Origin: Bradyrhizobium sp. ORS 375
GTDB lineage: Bacteria > Pseudomonadota > Alphaproteobacteria > Rhizobiales > Xanthobacteraceae
NCBI RefSeq assembly: GCF_000239775.1
Contig: NZ_CAFI01000052.1
Coordinates: 1-32,388 of the forward strand
Direction: 5' to 3'
Length of the DNA: 32,388 bases
Part shown: positions 7,910-16,176 of the stretch, piece by piece
Layout: each line of letters begins with the position of its first letter
How positions within the stretch are numbered: position 1 is the stretch's first letter
Notes under the pieces: model-generated
What the model saw: the letters and a program-made list of their open reading frames with translations, nothing else
Told to the model about the DNA's origin: nothing
Databases searched by the model: none
Translations under genes and position numbers: made by a program

Positions 7910-9247
7910 TTATGCGAAATCCGCGCCCGCCTTGCGCATCAGCGGGATGAAATCCGGGAAGCTGGTGGCGATGAAGCCGGTGTCGTCGACGGTGACGGGC
8001 TTATCGGAGGCCAAGCCCATGACAAGGGCCGACATCGCGATGCGGTGGTCCATGTGGGTGGCGACGACGCCGCCGCCCGGAACGTGGCCGCGGCCCTCGA
8101 CGATCAGGTCGTCGCCGGTGATCTCGACCTTGACGCCGTTGACGCGCAGCATCGCCGCGGTGGCCTCCAGCCGGTCGGATTCCTTGACGCGCAGCTCGTG
8201 CAGGCCGCGCATCACGGTCGTGCCCTCGGCATAGGCGGCCGCGACCGCCAGGACGAGATATTCGTCGATCATCGACGGCGCCCGCTCCGGCGGCACTTCG
8301 ACGCCCTTCAGCTTGGAGGCGCGCACGCGCAGGCGGGCCATCGGCTCGCCGGCATCGCCGCGGACGTCGTCCTCCTCGATCGAGGCGCCCATCTCGCGCA
8401 GGGTGGTGAACAGGCCGGTGCGCAGCGGGTTGGTCATGACGTCGGAGAGCACGAGGTCCGAGCCGTCGACGATCAGCGCGGCGACCACCGGGAACGCGGC
8501 CGAGGACGGGTCGGCCGGGACGATCACCGGCGCGCCCCGCAGCTCCGGCTGACCGGTCAGCGCAATGCGACGGCCGTGCGTGCCTTCCGGCGTGGTGACG
8601 ATCTCGGCGCCGAAATGCTTCAGCATCAGCTCGGTATGGTCGCGGCTCGCCTCCTGCTCGATCACGGTCGTGATTCCGGGCGCGGCGAGGCCGGCGAGCA
8701 GCACGGCCGACTTGATCTGTGCCGAGGCGACCGGCGTGCGGTACTCGATCGGAATGGGGTTGCTGGCGCCCTGAAGGGTTAACGGAAGCTTGCCGCCCTC
8801 GGCGCTGGCGGTCACCTTGGCGCCCATCAGCGCCAGCGGATCGAGTATGCGCCGCATCGGCCGGCTGCGCAGCGAGGCGTCGCCGTCGAACACGGCCGAG
8901 ATCGGGCATCCCGCGACAGCGCCCATCACGAGGCGGCAGCCGGTGCCGGAGTTGCCGAAATCGAGCGTCTCCGTCGGTTGGGCAAAGCCGCCGACGCCGA
9001 CGCCGTTCACGGTCCAGGCAAACTCGCCGGTCCGTTCGACCTTCGCTCCCAGCGTGCGCATCGATTTCGCGGTGTTGAGGACGTCCTCGCCTTCCAAGAG
9101 GCCGGAGATTCGGGTCTGGCCGACCGACAGCGCGCCCAGGATCAGCGCCCGGTGCGAGATCGACTTGTCGCCGGGAACGCGAATCGTGCCCGAAAGCGGC
9201 CCGGAGGCGCGGGATTCGAGCGGGGTGGGGGCGGCTGACGTGCTCAC
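7910..9247 (-). CDS. aroA: 3-phosphoshikimate 1-carboxyvinyltransferase (EPSP synthase)
   Basis: AroA joins shikimate-3-phosphate and phosphoenolpyruvate to make EPSP in chorismate synthesis, the target of glyphosate. The 445 residues show [10 protein letters not shown] (catalytic Lys28 region), [40 protein letters not shown] and SRDHTEL. R-x-H-x-E, GDKS and SAQxK resemble the class II (CP4-like) enzymes more than E. coli AroA. At the position equivalent to CP4 Ala100 this protein has Gly101, the residue usual in sensitive enzymes. The N-x-T-R motif reads NPLR. It is the first gene of the minus-strand run, with a divergent TIGR02300-type gene 150 bases away. Confidence 0.97.
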   Translation of the reverse strand: MSTSAAPTPLESRASGPLSGTIRVPGDKSISHRALILGALSVGQTRISGLLEGEDVLNTAKSMRTLGAKVERTGEFAWTVNGVGVGGFAQPTETLDFGNSGTGCRLVMGAVAGCPISAVFDGDASLRSRPMRRILDPLALMGAKVTASAEGGKLPLTLQGASNPIPIEYRTPVASAQIKSAVLLAGLAAPGITTVIEQEASRDHTELMLKHFGAEIVTTPEGTHGRRIALTGQPELRGAPVIVPADPSSAAFPVVAALIVDGSDLVLSDVMTNPLRTGLFTTLREMGASIEEDDVRGDAGEPMARLRVRASKLKGVEVPPERAPSMIDEYLVLAVAAAYAEGTTVMRGLHELRVKESDRLEATAAMLRVNGVKVEITGDDLIVEGRGHVPGGGVVATHMDHRIAMSALVMGLASDKPVTVDDTGFIATSFPDFIPLMRKAGADFA

Positions 9248-9320
9248 GGCGGGGTCCTCGGGTTTTGGAGGCGGCAGGTATCACAGCCCCTGCCCGCCGT
9301 CACGAGCGGTGATTTTCCCG

Positions 9321-9338
9321 TTGACAGCGCTATTGACA
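9321..9338 (+). promoter_or_regulatory. tandem TTGACA hexamers in the divergent aroA intergenic region
   Basis: TTGACAGCG occurs at 9321 and again, 12 bases later, at 9333. Both hexamers match the sigma-70 -35 consensus and point toward the plus-strand gene at 9399. No matching -10 at 16-18 bases is obvious, so promoter activity is uncertain. A repeated protein-binding half-site is an alternative. Confidence 0.3.
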
Positions 9339-9398
9339 GCGGCGCGGCAACTAGCCAAGTGAGACACCGCTTTTCAGACATTGCCAGGACGCCTGCAC

Positions 9399-9806
9399 GT
9401 GGCCAAATCCGAGCTCGGAACCAAACGCATTTGCCCGACCACGGGCAAAAAGTTCTACGACCTCAACAAGAACCCGGTGATTTCGCCCTACACCGGCGAG
9501 GTCGTGCCGATCGCGCCGATCGCTCCGACCCGCGCCATGCGCGGCGAGGCTGCGCGCGCGGCAGCGACGGCAGACGTGGCGCCGGAGGCTGCGGAGACCG
9601 AAGAGTTGGTCTCGCTCGAGGAGGCCGATGCCGAGGAGAACACCGGCAAGGTCAAGGCCGTCGTTCCGGAGTCGGAGGACGACATCGAGATCGACGAGAC
9701 GCTCGACGACGACGAGGATGACGACTCGACCTTCATCGCCGACGAGGAAGAAGGCGACGAAGATGTCACAGACATCATCGGCGATGTCGGCGGCGACGAA
9801 GAATAA
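9399..9806 (+). CDS. TIGR02300 family protein, acidic C-terminus
   Basis: This 135-residue protein starts VAKSELGTKRICPTTGKK, then FYDLNKNPVISPYTGE. These two CPxTGxxFYDL / SPYTG half-motifs are the hallmark of the alphaproteobacterial TIGR02300 family and look like a degenerate zinc ribbon in which only one Cys remains. The second half is almost entirely Glu, Asp and Ala, with long acidic runs (about residues 60-135), so it is probably disordered. GTG at 9399 is chosen because AGGA lies about 10 bases upstream and the conserved part begins there. A TTG at 9381 would add six residues. Function is unknown. It is single, divergent from aroA, and followed by tRNA-Ala. Confidence 0.85.
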   Translation: MAKSELGTKRICPTTGKKFYDLNKNPVISPYTGEVVPIAPIAPTRAMRGEAARAAATADVAPEAAETEELVSLEEADAEENTGKVKAVVPESEDDIEIDETLDDDEDDDSTFIADEEEGDEDVTDIIGDVGGDEE

Positions 9807-9887
9807 TCGTCGAAGCCACTTGAGATCAGCCGCGAACTGTGGTTCACGGTGCTCCCCGGCGGTCACCCAGACCGCCGGTTCGGTTCA

Positions 9888-9960
<73 letters not shown>

Positions 9961-9963
<3 letters not shown>

Positions 9964-10054
9964 CGCTTCGCCCTCCGGGCTACGCGTGGCGCAGCCACGA
10001 CGGAGCCCTGAGGGCGAAGCGTGGTGCCCGGCGAAGCCCCTTGGCGAAGCCGGG
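9961..10054. repeat. nested palindromic element abutting the tRNA-Ala 3' end
   Basis: Outer arms CCACGCTTCGCCCTC (9961-9975) and GAGGGCGAAGCGTGG (10010-10024) are perfect 15-bp reverse complements. Inside are GGGCT/AGCCC and a hairpin CGTGGC-GCA-GCCACG. A second hairpin, CCCGGC/GCCGGG (10027-10054), follows and repeats the GGCGAAGCC motif. The first arm includes the tRNA CCA. Such structure suggests a mobile or dispersed repeat using the tRNA end as its site, but only one copy is in the window. Confidence 0.8.
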
Positions 10055-10183
10055 CTGCTCAGCAACGAAGTCCCCCCTTCTCGTTTGAGTTCGGCTCACG
10101 CGACGGCGTGAAAGCCAAGCTGACAAGTTCTTTTCCCGGCCACAAAATGCGCGCCTGCGATCCCTCGCGGCGAGCCCATCGTC

Positions 10184-10435
10184 ATGTGGTACGTCTACAT
10201 CATCCGTAGCGTCAGCTTTCCCGATCAGGAATACATCGGCGCGACCGCGGACATCCGGCAGCGTCTCAAGGATCACAGCGCCGGCCGCTCAGCCCACACC
10301 TCCAAGTTCATGCCTTGGACGTTGGTCTGGTACTGCGCCTTTCCGGACAAGCACCGCGCGTTAGCCTTCGAGGCTTATCTGAAATCGCACTCGGGACGCG
10401 CGTTCTCGAAGAAGCGCCTGCTCGGGCCGGCTTGA
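10184..10435 (+). CDS. small GIY-YIG nuclease-domain protein
   Basis: The 83 residues form a stand-alone GIY-YIG domain of the UPF0213/YhbQ type: WYVYIIRS, then YIGATADIRQRLKDH. VYI (residues 4-6) and YIG (17-19) are the name motifs, and R25 and E63 (in AFEAYLKS) are the expected catalytic residues. The fold cuts DNA in homing enzymes and repair nucleases, but stand-alone members have no settled role. The ATG at 10184 lacks a strong ribosome-binding site. The gene lies 220 bases after tRNA-Ala, beyond the palindrome, and ends four bases from the convergent ohrR end. It may belong to a mobile unit with the palindrome, which is inference. Confidence 0.88.
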   Translation: MWYVYIIRSVSFPDQEYIGATADIRQRLKDHSAGRSAHTSKFMPWTLVWYCAFPDKHRALAFEAYLKSHSGRAFSKKRLLGPA

Positions 10436-10439
10436 GCCC

Positions 10440-10904
10440 TCACTCCACCGCCGCCTCCAGCCGCTCCCTTAGCTTCACCAGCTTGCCGTGCAGGTCCGCC
10501 AGCTCCGCGATCGAGCAGCCTGTTGCGTCCAGGATCGCCGGGGGCACGATGGCCTTGGCCTTCTCCCGCAACGCCGACCCCTGCCCTGTCAACGCCACCA
10601 GCACCTGGCGCTCGTCCTCGGCCGATCGCGTCCGTGTCAGCAGATGCAGCGCCTCCATGCGCTTGAGCAGCGGGGTCAGAGTGCCCGAGTCCAGGAACAG
10701 CCGTGCGCCGATCTCCTTCACGGTAAGACCATCGCCCTCCCACAGCACCAGCATCACCAGATATTGCGGATAGGTCAGGCCAAGGCGGTCGAGCAGCGGC
10801 TTGTAGACGCGGTTGAACGCGTGGGCCGTCGAATAGACCGCGAAGCAGAGCTGGCTGCCGAGCTGGAGGGGCACGTCGGCTGTCGTCTTCTTGGGCATGG
10901 TCAC
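10440..10904 (-). CDS. ohrR: OhrR, peroxide-sensing MarR-family repressor
   Basis: OhrR represses ohr until organic hydroperoxides oxidise its reactive cysteine. The 154-residue protein has a MarR winged helix (about residues 60-105: GLTVKEIGARLFLDSGTLTPLLKRM, shown here only to its recognition helix). The reactive Cys is C20 in QLCFAVYS, the family signature. A second Cys, C130 in DATGCSIAEL, sits where Xanthomonas OhrR has its resolving Cys127, so this is probably the 2-Cys type. An ATG two codons downstream is an alternative start. It is divergent from ohr, with a symmetrical site in the 167-base gap, which supports autoregulation. Confidence 0.93.
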   Translation of the reverse strand: MTMPKKTTADVPLQLGSQLCFAVYSTAHAFNRVYKPLLDRLGLTYPQYLVMLVLWEGDGLTVKEIGARLFLDSGTLTPLLKRMEALHLLTRTRSAEDERQVLVALTGQGSALREKAKAIVPPAILDATGCSIAELADLHGKLVKLRERLEAAVE

Positions 10905-10997
10905 ACCAGGGATGGATCGTCGGGCACATCTTGGGCGTTGCGCGAGGGCGGCGGCAACGACCGGGAAACACCGATCACGAATTTTCTACCGAACAAT

Positions 10998-11030
10998 TAT
11001 ATTGTGCGCAATCGATTTGCGTGCAATATA
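10998..11030. promoter_or_regulatory. probable OhrR operator between ohrR and ohr
   Basis: The arms TATATTGTGCGCAA and TTGCGTGCAATATA are near-perfect reverse complements around TCGAT. This AT-rich dyad with a CAAT/ATTG core is the kind of site OhrR-type MarR regulators bind. It lies 41-74 bases before the ohr start and 93-126 bases before ohrR, so one site could control both genes. Binding is inferred from position and symmetry. Confidence 0.65.
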
Positions 11031-11071
11031 CGCCTCACTGAATTCCACTCCACCCCTATCGGGAGACACCC

Positions 11072-11497
11072 ATGTCCGTGAACGTGCTCTACAAGACCAG
11101 CGCCAAGGCCACCGGCGGCCGCGACGGCGAAGCCGCGACCCTCGACGGATCGCTCAAGGTCAAGCTCTCCACCCCGAAGGAGCTCGGCGGTGGCGGTGGT
11201 GCCGGCAACAATCCGGAGCAGCTGTTCGCGGCCGGCTATGCCGCCTGCTTCATCGGCGCGATGAAGTTCGTCGGCTCGCAGGGCGGCCCGAAGGTTCCGG
11301 CCGACACCTCAGTGACCTCGACCGTCGGCATCGGGCCGCGCTCGGAAGGCGGCTTCGGCATCACCGTCGAGCTCGCCGTCTCGCTGCCGGGCCTCGCCAA
11401 GGCCGACGCCGAGGCGCTGGTCGCCAAGGCGCACGAGGTGTGCCCCTACTCCAACGCCACGCGCGGCAATGTCGACGTCAAGCTGTCCGTCGTCTGA
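11072..11497 (+). CDS. ohr: organic hydroperoxide resistance protein (Ohr)
   Basis: Ohr is a lipoyl- and thiol-dependent peroxidase that reduces organic and fatty-acid hydroperoxides in the cytoplasm. The 141 residues form the OsmC/Ohr fold. The peroxidatic Cys is C59 in GYAACF, and the resolving Cys is C124 in [14 protein letters not shown]17 and E49 (in NNPEQLF) match the residues that activate the Cys in Xylella Ohr. HEVCPYSNA distinguishes Ohr from OsmC. The ATG at 11072 has GGGAGA about 8 bases upstream. Divergent ohrR and the dyad in between show the standard peroxide-inducible arrangement. A weak GC hairpin follows the stop (11514-11544), which may be its terminator. Confidence 0.97.
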   Translation: MSVNVLYKTSAKATGGRDGEAATLDGSLKVKLSTPKELGGGGGAGNNPEQLFAAGYAACFIGAMKFVGSQGGPKVPADTSVTSTVGIGPRSEGGFGITVELAVSLPGLAKADAEALVAKAHEVCPYSNATRGNVDVKLSVV

Positions 11498-11653
11498 GGC
11501 TGAATTCCGCGTCGCGGCAGGGTCGTCTTGCGCGACCCTGCCGCCGGACAGCCGTCGCCTTTTTCGCGAGGCTGCATGCGCGGGACGGCGTTTGCGCCAG
11601 CGCGACGGCAATGCTTAATGACCGCGAGTCGAAACAACCTCGCGATCATCCTG

Positions 11654-12856
11654 ATGACACCTCAATTTGCTCCCGGCGCGATGGCCGGCCTGCGCGTGAT
11701 CGATCTGACCCGCGTGCTCGGCGGCCCCTATTGCACGCAGATCCTGGCCGATCACGGCGCCGATGTGATCAAGGTCGAGCCGCCGGCCGGCGACGAGGTG
11801 CGCGACTGGGGCCCTCCGTTCCACGACGAGGACGCGGCCTATTTCGTCGGCATCAACCGCAACAAGCGCTCGATCGGCCTCGACCTCGCCTCCGAGGGCG
11901 GGCGCGTGGTGCTGCTCAAGATGCTCGAGACGGCCGACGTGCTGATCGAGAACTTCAAGCCGGGCACGCTGGAGAAGTGGGGCATCGGCAGCGACGTGCT
12001 GCGCGAGAAATTTCCCGGGCTCGTGCACTGCCGGATCTGCGGCTTCGGCGCCGACGGCCCGCGCGGCGGCAATCCCGGCTATGACGCCATTATCCAGGCG
12101 ATGACCGGCATGATCGCCGCGACCGGCTCGCCGGAGAGCGGCCCGATGCGGATCGGCGTGCCGCTGGTCGACATCACCACGGGACTCTATGCCGCGATCG
12201 GCATCCTGATGGCGCTGTCGGAGCGGCAGCGCTCGGGACAAGGCCAGTTCCTCGAGGTCACGCTCTACGAGACGGGCCTTGCGATCATGCACCCGCACAC
12301 CGCCAACTACTTCATGCACGGCAAGCCGCCGTCTCTTACCGGCAACGAGCATCCGAACCTCGTGCCCTACGCGATCTTCCCGACCAAGACCGACGACATC
12401 TTCATCGGCGTTGGCAATGACGGCACCTTCCGCAAGCTCGCCAAGGAGATCGGGCGTCACGACCTCGGCACCGATCCGCGCTTCGCCCGCAACAGGGACC
12501 GCGTGGCTAACCGCGAGGCGCTGCGCGCCGAGCTCGCCGCGGTGTTCAGTGAGTTCGAGGCCGAGCCGCTGTGCGACCGGCTGCTCGCCGCCGGCCTGCC
12601 GGCGGGTCCGGTGCAGAAGATCGATCAGGCGTTGACCAATCCGCACACGCTCTACCGGGGCGATATTATCGAGAAGGATTGGTACAAGGGCGTGGCGTCG
12701 CCGATCCGGCTCGAACGCACCAAGCCGAGCCTGCGCTCGACGCCGCCGAAGTTCAGCCAGCACGCGCGCGATGTGCTCGGCGAGTTCGGCTACTCCGATG
12801 GCCAGATCGACGCGCTGGTGGCGCAAGGAACCGTCTGCACGGAACGCAAGCGCTGA
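11654..12856 (+). CDS. CaiB/BaiF family CoA-transferase
   Basis: This class III CoA-transferase moves CoA between carboxylic acids (type members: formyl-CoA transferase and carnitine CoA-transferase). The 400-residue protein begins with GLRVIDLTRVLGGPYCTQIL and carries IKVEPPAGDE and NRNKRSIGLDL. The catalytic Asp is D173 in VDITTGLYA, equivalent to Asp169 of formyl-CoA transferase. The ATG at 11654 is chosen because family similarity begins just after it. ATGs at 11618 and 11681 are alternatives, and none has a clear ribosome-binding site. No acyl-CoA dehydrogenase, ligase or decarboxylase is adjacent, so the substrate cannot be told. The following 194 bases hold the ugp promoter region. Confidence 0.92.
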   Translation: MTPQFAPGAMAGLRVIDLTRVLGGPYCTQILADHGADVIKVEPPAGDEVRDWGPPFHDEDAAYFVGINRNKRSIGLDLASEGGRVVLLKMLETADVLIENFKPGTLEKWGIGSDVLREKFPGLVHCRICGFGADGPRGGNPGYDAIIQAMTGMIAATGSPESGPMRIGVPLVDITTGLYAAIGILMALSERQRSGQGQFLEVTLYETGLAIMHPHTANYFMHGKPPSLTGNEHPNLVPYAIFPTKTDDIFIGVGNDGTFRKLAKEIGRHDLGTDPRFARNRDRVANREALRAELAAVFSEFEAEPLCDRLLAAGLPAGPVQKIDQALTNPHTLYRGDIIEKDWYKGVASPIRLERTKPSLRSTPPKFSQHARDVLGEFGYSDGQIDALVAQGTVCTERKR

Positions 12857-12979
12857 TCATCTCGAATGACCGCATGGTCGCCGCGCTGCACCTTCGCAAC
12901 GCAGCGACGGCGCGGGTGATTTACCGCGTTTCTCCGCCGCGCCCATGCCGCCTTTCCCACGCGGGATCATACGTCTATA

Positions 12980-12997
12980 CATTCACATAACTGTCAT
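12980..12997 (+). promoter_or_regulatory. PHO-box-like PhoB site before ugpB
   Basis: CATTCAC-ATAA-CTGTCAT has the 7+4+7 layout of the PhoB box CTGTCAT-N4-CTGTCAT. The second half is perfect and the first matches five of seven positions when the known C/T variant at its end is allowed. It lies 54 bases before the ugpB ATG. Phosphate-starvation control is typical of ugp operons, so position and function agree. Confidence 0.6.
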
Positions 12998-13050
12998 CTG
13001 GCGCTGTTAACGGCCGCAACGACGATGACGTTTTTGGGAGGACCTGTTTG

Positions 13051-14367
13051 ATGTCACTTCGACAATTCGCTGCTGCCGCACTGATTTCGGCGACCTTTGG
13101 TTTTGCTGTTTCGCCCGCACACGCTGTGACTGAAATCCAGTGGTGGCACGCCATGACCGGCGGCAACAACGACATCGTCAACAAGCTGGCCGAGGAGTTC
13201 AACGCCTCGCAGAGCGACTACAAGGTCGTGCCCACCTTCAAGGGCTCCTATCCCGACACGATGAACGCCGGCATCGCCGCCTTCCGCGCCGGCAACTCGC
13301 CGCACATCCTGCAGGTGTTCGAGGTCGGCACCGCGACCATGATGAGCGCCAAGGGCGCGATCAAGCCGGTCTACGAGCTGATGAAGGACGCCGGCGAGCC
13401 GTTCGATCCAAAGGCGTATCTGCCGGCGATCACCGGCTACTACTCGACGTCGAAGGGCGACATGCTCTCGTTCCCCTTCAACTCGTCCTCGATGGTGATG
13501 TGGATCAACAAGGACGAACTGAAGAAGGCCGGCGTCGCCGAGATTCCGAAGACCTGGCCCGAGGTGTTCGACGCGGCGAAGAAGCTGAAGGCGGCGGGAC
13601 ACGAGACCTGCGGCTTCTCCAACGCCTGGGCGACCTGGGCGCATATCGAGCAGTTCTCCGCCTGGCACAACGTGCCGATCGGCACCAAGGCCAACGGCCT
13701 CGACGGCTTCGATACGGTGCTCGAGTTCAACTCGCCGCTCGCGGTCAAGCACCTGCAGAACCTGATCGACCTGCAGAAGGACAAGACCTACGACTATTCC
13801 GGCCGCGGCAACCAGAGCGAAAGCCGCTTCGGCACCGGTGAGTGCGCGATCTTCCTGACCTCGTCGGGCTACTACGCCACGGCCAAGAGCACGGCCAAGT
13901 TCGACTTCACCTCGGCGCCGATGCCGTATTATCCGGACGTCGCAGGTGCCCCGCAGAACTCAATCATCGGCGGCGCCTCGCTGTGGGTGATGGGCGGCAA
14001 GTCGGCCGACGAGTACAAGGGCGTCGCCAAGTTCTTCACCTTCCTGTCCGACACCAACCGGCAGGCCAAGCTGCACCAGGAGTCCGGCTACCTGCCGATC
14101 ACCAAGGCGGCCTATGAGAAGACCAAGGCGGACGGCTTCTACGAGAAGAACCCGACCCTGCAGACGCCGCTGAAGGAGCTCACCAACAAGGAGCCGACCG
14201 AGAACTCGCGCGGCCTGCGCTTCGGCAACATGGTGCAGATGCGCGACGTCTGGGCCGAGGAGATCGAGGCGGCGCTGGCCGGCAAGAAGACCGCCAAGGA
14301 GGCGCTCGATGCCGCCGTCGCCCGCGGCAATGCGATGTTGCGCACCTTCGAGAAAACGGCCAAGTAA
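13051..14367 (+). CDS. ugpB: glycerol-3-phosphate-type ABC importer, periplasmic binding protein
   Basis: UgpB captures sn-glycerol-3-phosphate or glycerophosphodiesters in the periplasm for the UgpAEC importer. The 438-residue precursor has a signal peptide ending SPAHA (about residue 25), then VTEIQWWHAMTGGNNDIVN, the characteristic UgpB start of the mature protein. Family regions such as NPHI-like SPHILQVFEVGTATMM, FPFNSSSMVMWIN and the C-terminal MRDVWAEEIEAAL follow. The ATG at 13051 has GGGAGGA eight bases upstream. It is first of a four-gene run ending with the ATPase at 17360, behind a PHO-box-like site. Length and motifs fit UgpB better than other sugar-binding proteins, but substrate is inferred. 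Confidence 0.93.
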   Translation: MSLRQFAAAALISATFGFAVSPAHAVTEIQWWHAMTGGNNDIVNKLAEEFNASQSDYKVVPTFKGSYPDTMNAGIAAFRAGNSPHILQVFEVGTATMMSAKGAIKPVYELMKDAGEPFDPKAYLPAITGYYSTSKGDMLSFPFNSSSMVMWINKDELKKAGVAEIPKTWPEVFDAAKKLKAAGHETCGFSNAWATWAHIEQFSAWHNVPIGTKANGLDGFDTVLEFNSPLAVKHLQNLIDLQKDKTYDYSGRGNQSESRFGTGECAIFLTSSGYYATAKSTAKFDFTSAPMPYYPDVAGAPQNSIIGGASLWVMGGKSADEYKGVAKFFTFLSDTNRQAKLHQESGYLPITKAAYEKTKADGFYEKNPTLQTPLKELTNKEPTENSRGLRFGNMVQMRDVWAEEIEAALAGKKTAKEALDAAVARGNAMLRTFEKTAK

Positions 14368-14382
14368 GGCCTCCCGGACAGG

Positions 14383-14408
14383 GCTCCTCCTCCCGGCGGA
14401 GGGGGAGC
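14383..14408 (+). promoter_or_regulatory. intercistronic hairpin between ugpB and ugpA
   Basis: GCTCCTCCTCC pairs with GGAGGGGGAGC over 11 bp (one G-T pair) around the loop CGGC. No U-run follows, so it is probably not a full terminator. It lies 15 bases after the ugpB stop. Such hairpins protect the upstream mRNA or reduce read-through, allowing more binding protein than permease. Confidence 0.55.
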
Positions 14409-14439
14409 TCCGTCATCTGTCCCTCCCGCGGCGTCCTCG

Positions 14440-15321
14440 ATGGAAAAGTCAGTCGTCTTCAAAGGCAAGCTCCTGCCCTATCTGCTGCTGGCGCCGCAGC
14501 TCGCGATCACGCTGATCTTCTTCTACTGGCCGGCCAGCCAGGCGATCCGCCAATCCTTCCTGCAGGAGGATGCGTTCGGCCTGAACTCCGAATTCGTCGG
14601 GCTGGAGAACTATCAGGCGCTGTTCGCGCAGCCGGAGTACTACACGGCGATCGGCACCACCGTGGTATTCTCATCGCTCGTGACCGTGCTCTCGCTGGGC
14701 GTGGCGTTGTTGTTCGCCACCCAGGCGGACAAGAACCTCAAGGGTGGCGCGGTCTACAAGACGCTGATGGTCTGGCCCTATGCCGTCGCGCCCGCCGTCG
14801 CCGGCGTGCTGTGGTTCTTCATCTTTCATCCGACGCTCGGAACCCTGGCGCGGCCGCTGCGGGTGATGGGCGTCGACTGGAATCCGATGCTCAACGGCAC
14901 CCACGCGATGATCCTCGTCGTGATGGCCGCCGTCTGGAAGCAGGTCGCCTACAACTTCCTGTTCTTCCTCGCCGGGCTGCAGGCGATCCCCAAAAGCGTG
15001 ATCGAGGCCGGAGCGATCGACGGCGCCGGCCCGCTGCGGCGGTTCTGGACCATCATCTTCCCGCTGCTGTCGCCGACCACCTTCTTCCTGCTGGTCGTCA
15101 ACATCGTCTACGTGTTCTTCGAGACCTTCGGCATCATCGATGCCGTCACGTCCGGCGGCCCGGCCGGCTCGACCACGACGATGGTCTACAAGGTGTTTGC
15201 CGACGGCCGCCTTGGCGGCGATCTCGGCGGCTCGGCGGCGCAGTCCGTGGTGCTGATGGTGATCGTGATCGCGCTGACCGCGATCCAGTTCCGCTACGTC
15301 GAACGCAAGGTGCAGTACTGA
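14440..15321 (+). CDS. ugpA: glycerol-3-phosphate-type ABC importer, permease UgpA
   Basis: UgpA is one of the two inner-membrane channel subunits of the importer. The 293 residues hold six transmembrane segments, starting with [19 protein letters not shown]. The cytoplasmic EAA loop [15 protein letters not shown] (about residues 188-202) contacts the ATPase. VENYQALF-like [15 protein letters not shown] and the [11 protein letters not shown] stretch are typical of UgpA. Length matches E. coli UgpA (295). It lies 72 bases after ugpB beyond a hairpin. The stop TGA shares one base with the ugpE ATG, so the two permeases are translated together in equal amounts. No canonical ribosome-binding site is evident before its ATG. 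Confidence 0.93.
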   Translation: MEKSVVFKGKLLPYLLLAPQLAITLIFFYWPASQAIRQSFLQEDAFGLNSEFVGLENYQALFAQPEYYTAIGTTVVFSSLVTVLSLGVALLFATQADKNLKGGAVYKTLMVWPYAVAPAVAGVLWFFIFHPTLGTLARPLRVMGVDWNPMLNGTHAMILVVMAAVWKQVAYNFLFFLAGLQAIPKSVIEAGAIDGAGPLRRFWTIIFPLLSPTTFFLLVVNIVYVFFETFGIIDAVTSGGPAGSTTTMVYKVFADGRLGGDLGGSAAQSVVLMVIVIALTAIQFRYVERKVQY

Positions 15322-16169
15322 TGGTCGAGCATCGCCCGCTGCGCGACCTGGTCGCCTATGTCGTGCTCGCGCTCGGCATCGTGATCTTCGCCTTTCCGGT
15401 CTACGTCGCCTTCATCGCCTCGACCTACGACGCGGCCACGGTCGTCAGCGGAAATCTCCCGCTGACACCCGGCCACAACCTGCTGCAGAACTACTATCGC
15501 GCCGTGTTCGTCGGCGGCTCGCGCTTCATGAACCAGCCGGTCGGAGTCCTGCTCGCCAACTCCTTCGTCACCGCGATCGGCATTGCGGTGGGCAAGATCT
15601 TCATCTCGATCCTGTCGGCATTCGCGATCGTCTATTTCCGCTTCCCGTTCCGCAAGACGGCGTTCTGGATCATCTTCATCACGCTGATGCTCCCGGTCGA
15701 GGTCCGCATCTACCCGACCTACAAGATCGTCGCCGATCTGCGTCTGCTCGACACCTATGCCGGACTGATCCTGCCGCTGATCGCCTCCGCCACCGGCACG
15801 CTGCTGTTCCGCCAGTTCTTCATGACCGTGCCGGACGAGCTGCTCGAGGCCTCGCGGATCGACGGCGCCGGGCCGTTGCGCTTCTTCTGGGACACGCTGC
15901 TGCCGCTGTCGATGACGACGGTCGCGGCATTGTTCGTCATTCAGTTCATCTACGGCTGGAATCAGTATCTCTGGCCGCTGCTGATCACCACCAAGGATTC
16001 GATGCAGACCATCGTGATCGGCATCAAGAAGATGCTGAGCACGACGGACGAGCTCGCCGAGTGGCAGCTGGCGATGGCCACCGCCGTGCTGGCGATGCTG
16101 CCTCCGGTCGCCGTCGTGGTCTTCATGCAGCGGCTGTTCGTCAAGGGACTGGTGGAGACGGAAAAGTGA
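15321..16169 (+). CDS. ugpE: glycerol-3-phosphate-type ABC importer, permease UgpE
   Basis: UgpE is the second channel subunit, pairing with UgpA. The 282-residue protein matches the E. coli length of 281 and has six hydrophobic segments, the first being AYVVLALGIVIFAFPVYVAF. The EAA loop is [15 protein letters not shown] (about residues 180-194), and the conserved FIYGWNQYLWPLL follows. The ATG shares its first base with the end of the ugpA stop (TGATG), which also rules out a longer upstream start. The next gene, the ATPase, is 111 bases away across a small repeat, so its translation is independent. Confidence 0.94.
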   Translation: MVEHRPLRDLVAYVVLALGIVIFAFPVYVAFIASTYDAATVVSGNLPLTPGHNLLQNYYRAVFVGGSRFMNQPVGVLLANSFVTAIGIAVGKIFISILSAFAIVYFRFPFRKTAFWIIFITLMLPVEVRIYPTYKIVADLRLLDTYAGLILPLIASATGTLLFRQFFMTVPDELLEASRIDGAGPLRFFWDTLLPLSMTTVAALFVIQFIYGWNQYLWPLLITTKDSMQTIVIGIKKMLSTTDELAEWQLAMATAVLAMLPPVAVVVFMQRLFVKGLVETEK

Positions 16170-16176
16170 GGGGGGC

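Noticed and set aside
8001-9284. A 427-codon minus-strand frame overlapping aroA
   Set aside because: It is an out-of-frame shadow of aroA with Arg/Gly-rich, motif-free sequence.
11615-12826. A 403-codon minus-strand frame across the CoA-transferase
   Set aside because: No family motif and no start signal; the plus-strand frame has the catalytic Asp motif.
13002-13020. A second PHO-box half (CTGTTAAC) after CTGTCAT before ugpB
   Set aside because: Spacing from the first half is 13 bases instead of 11, so it does not form a PhoB site.
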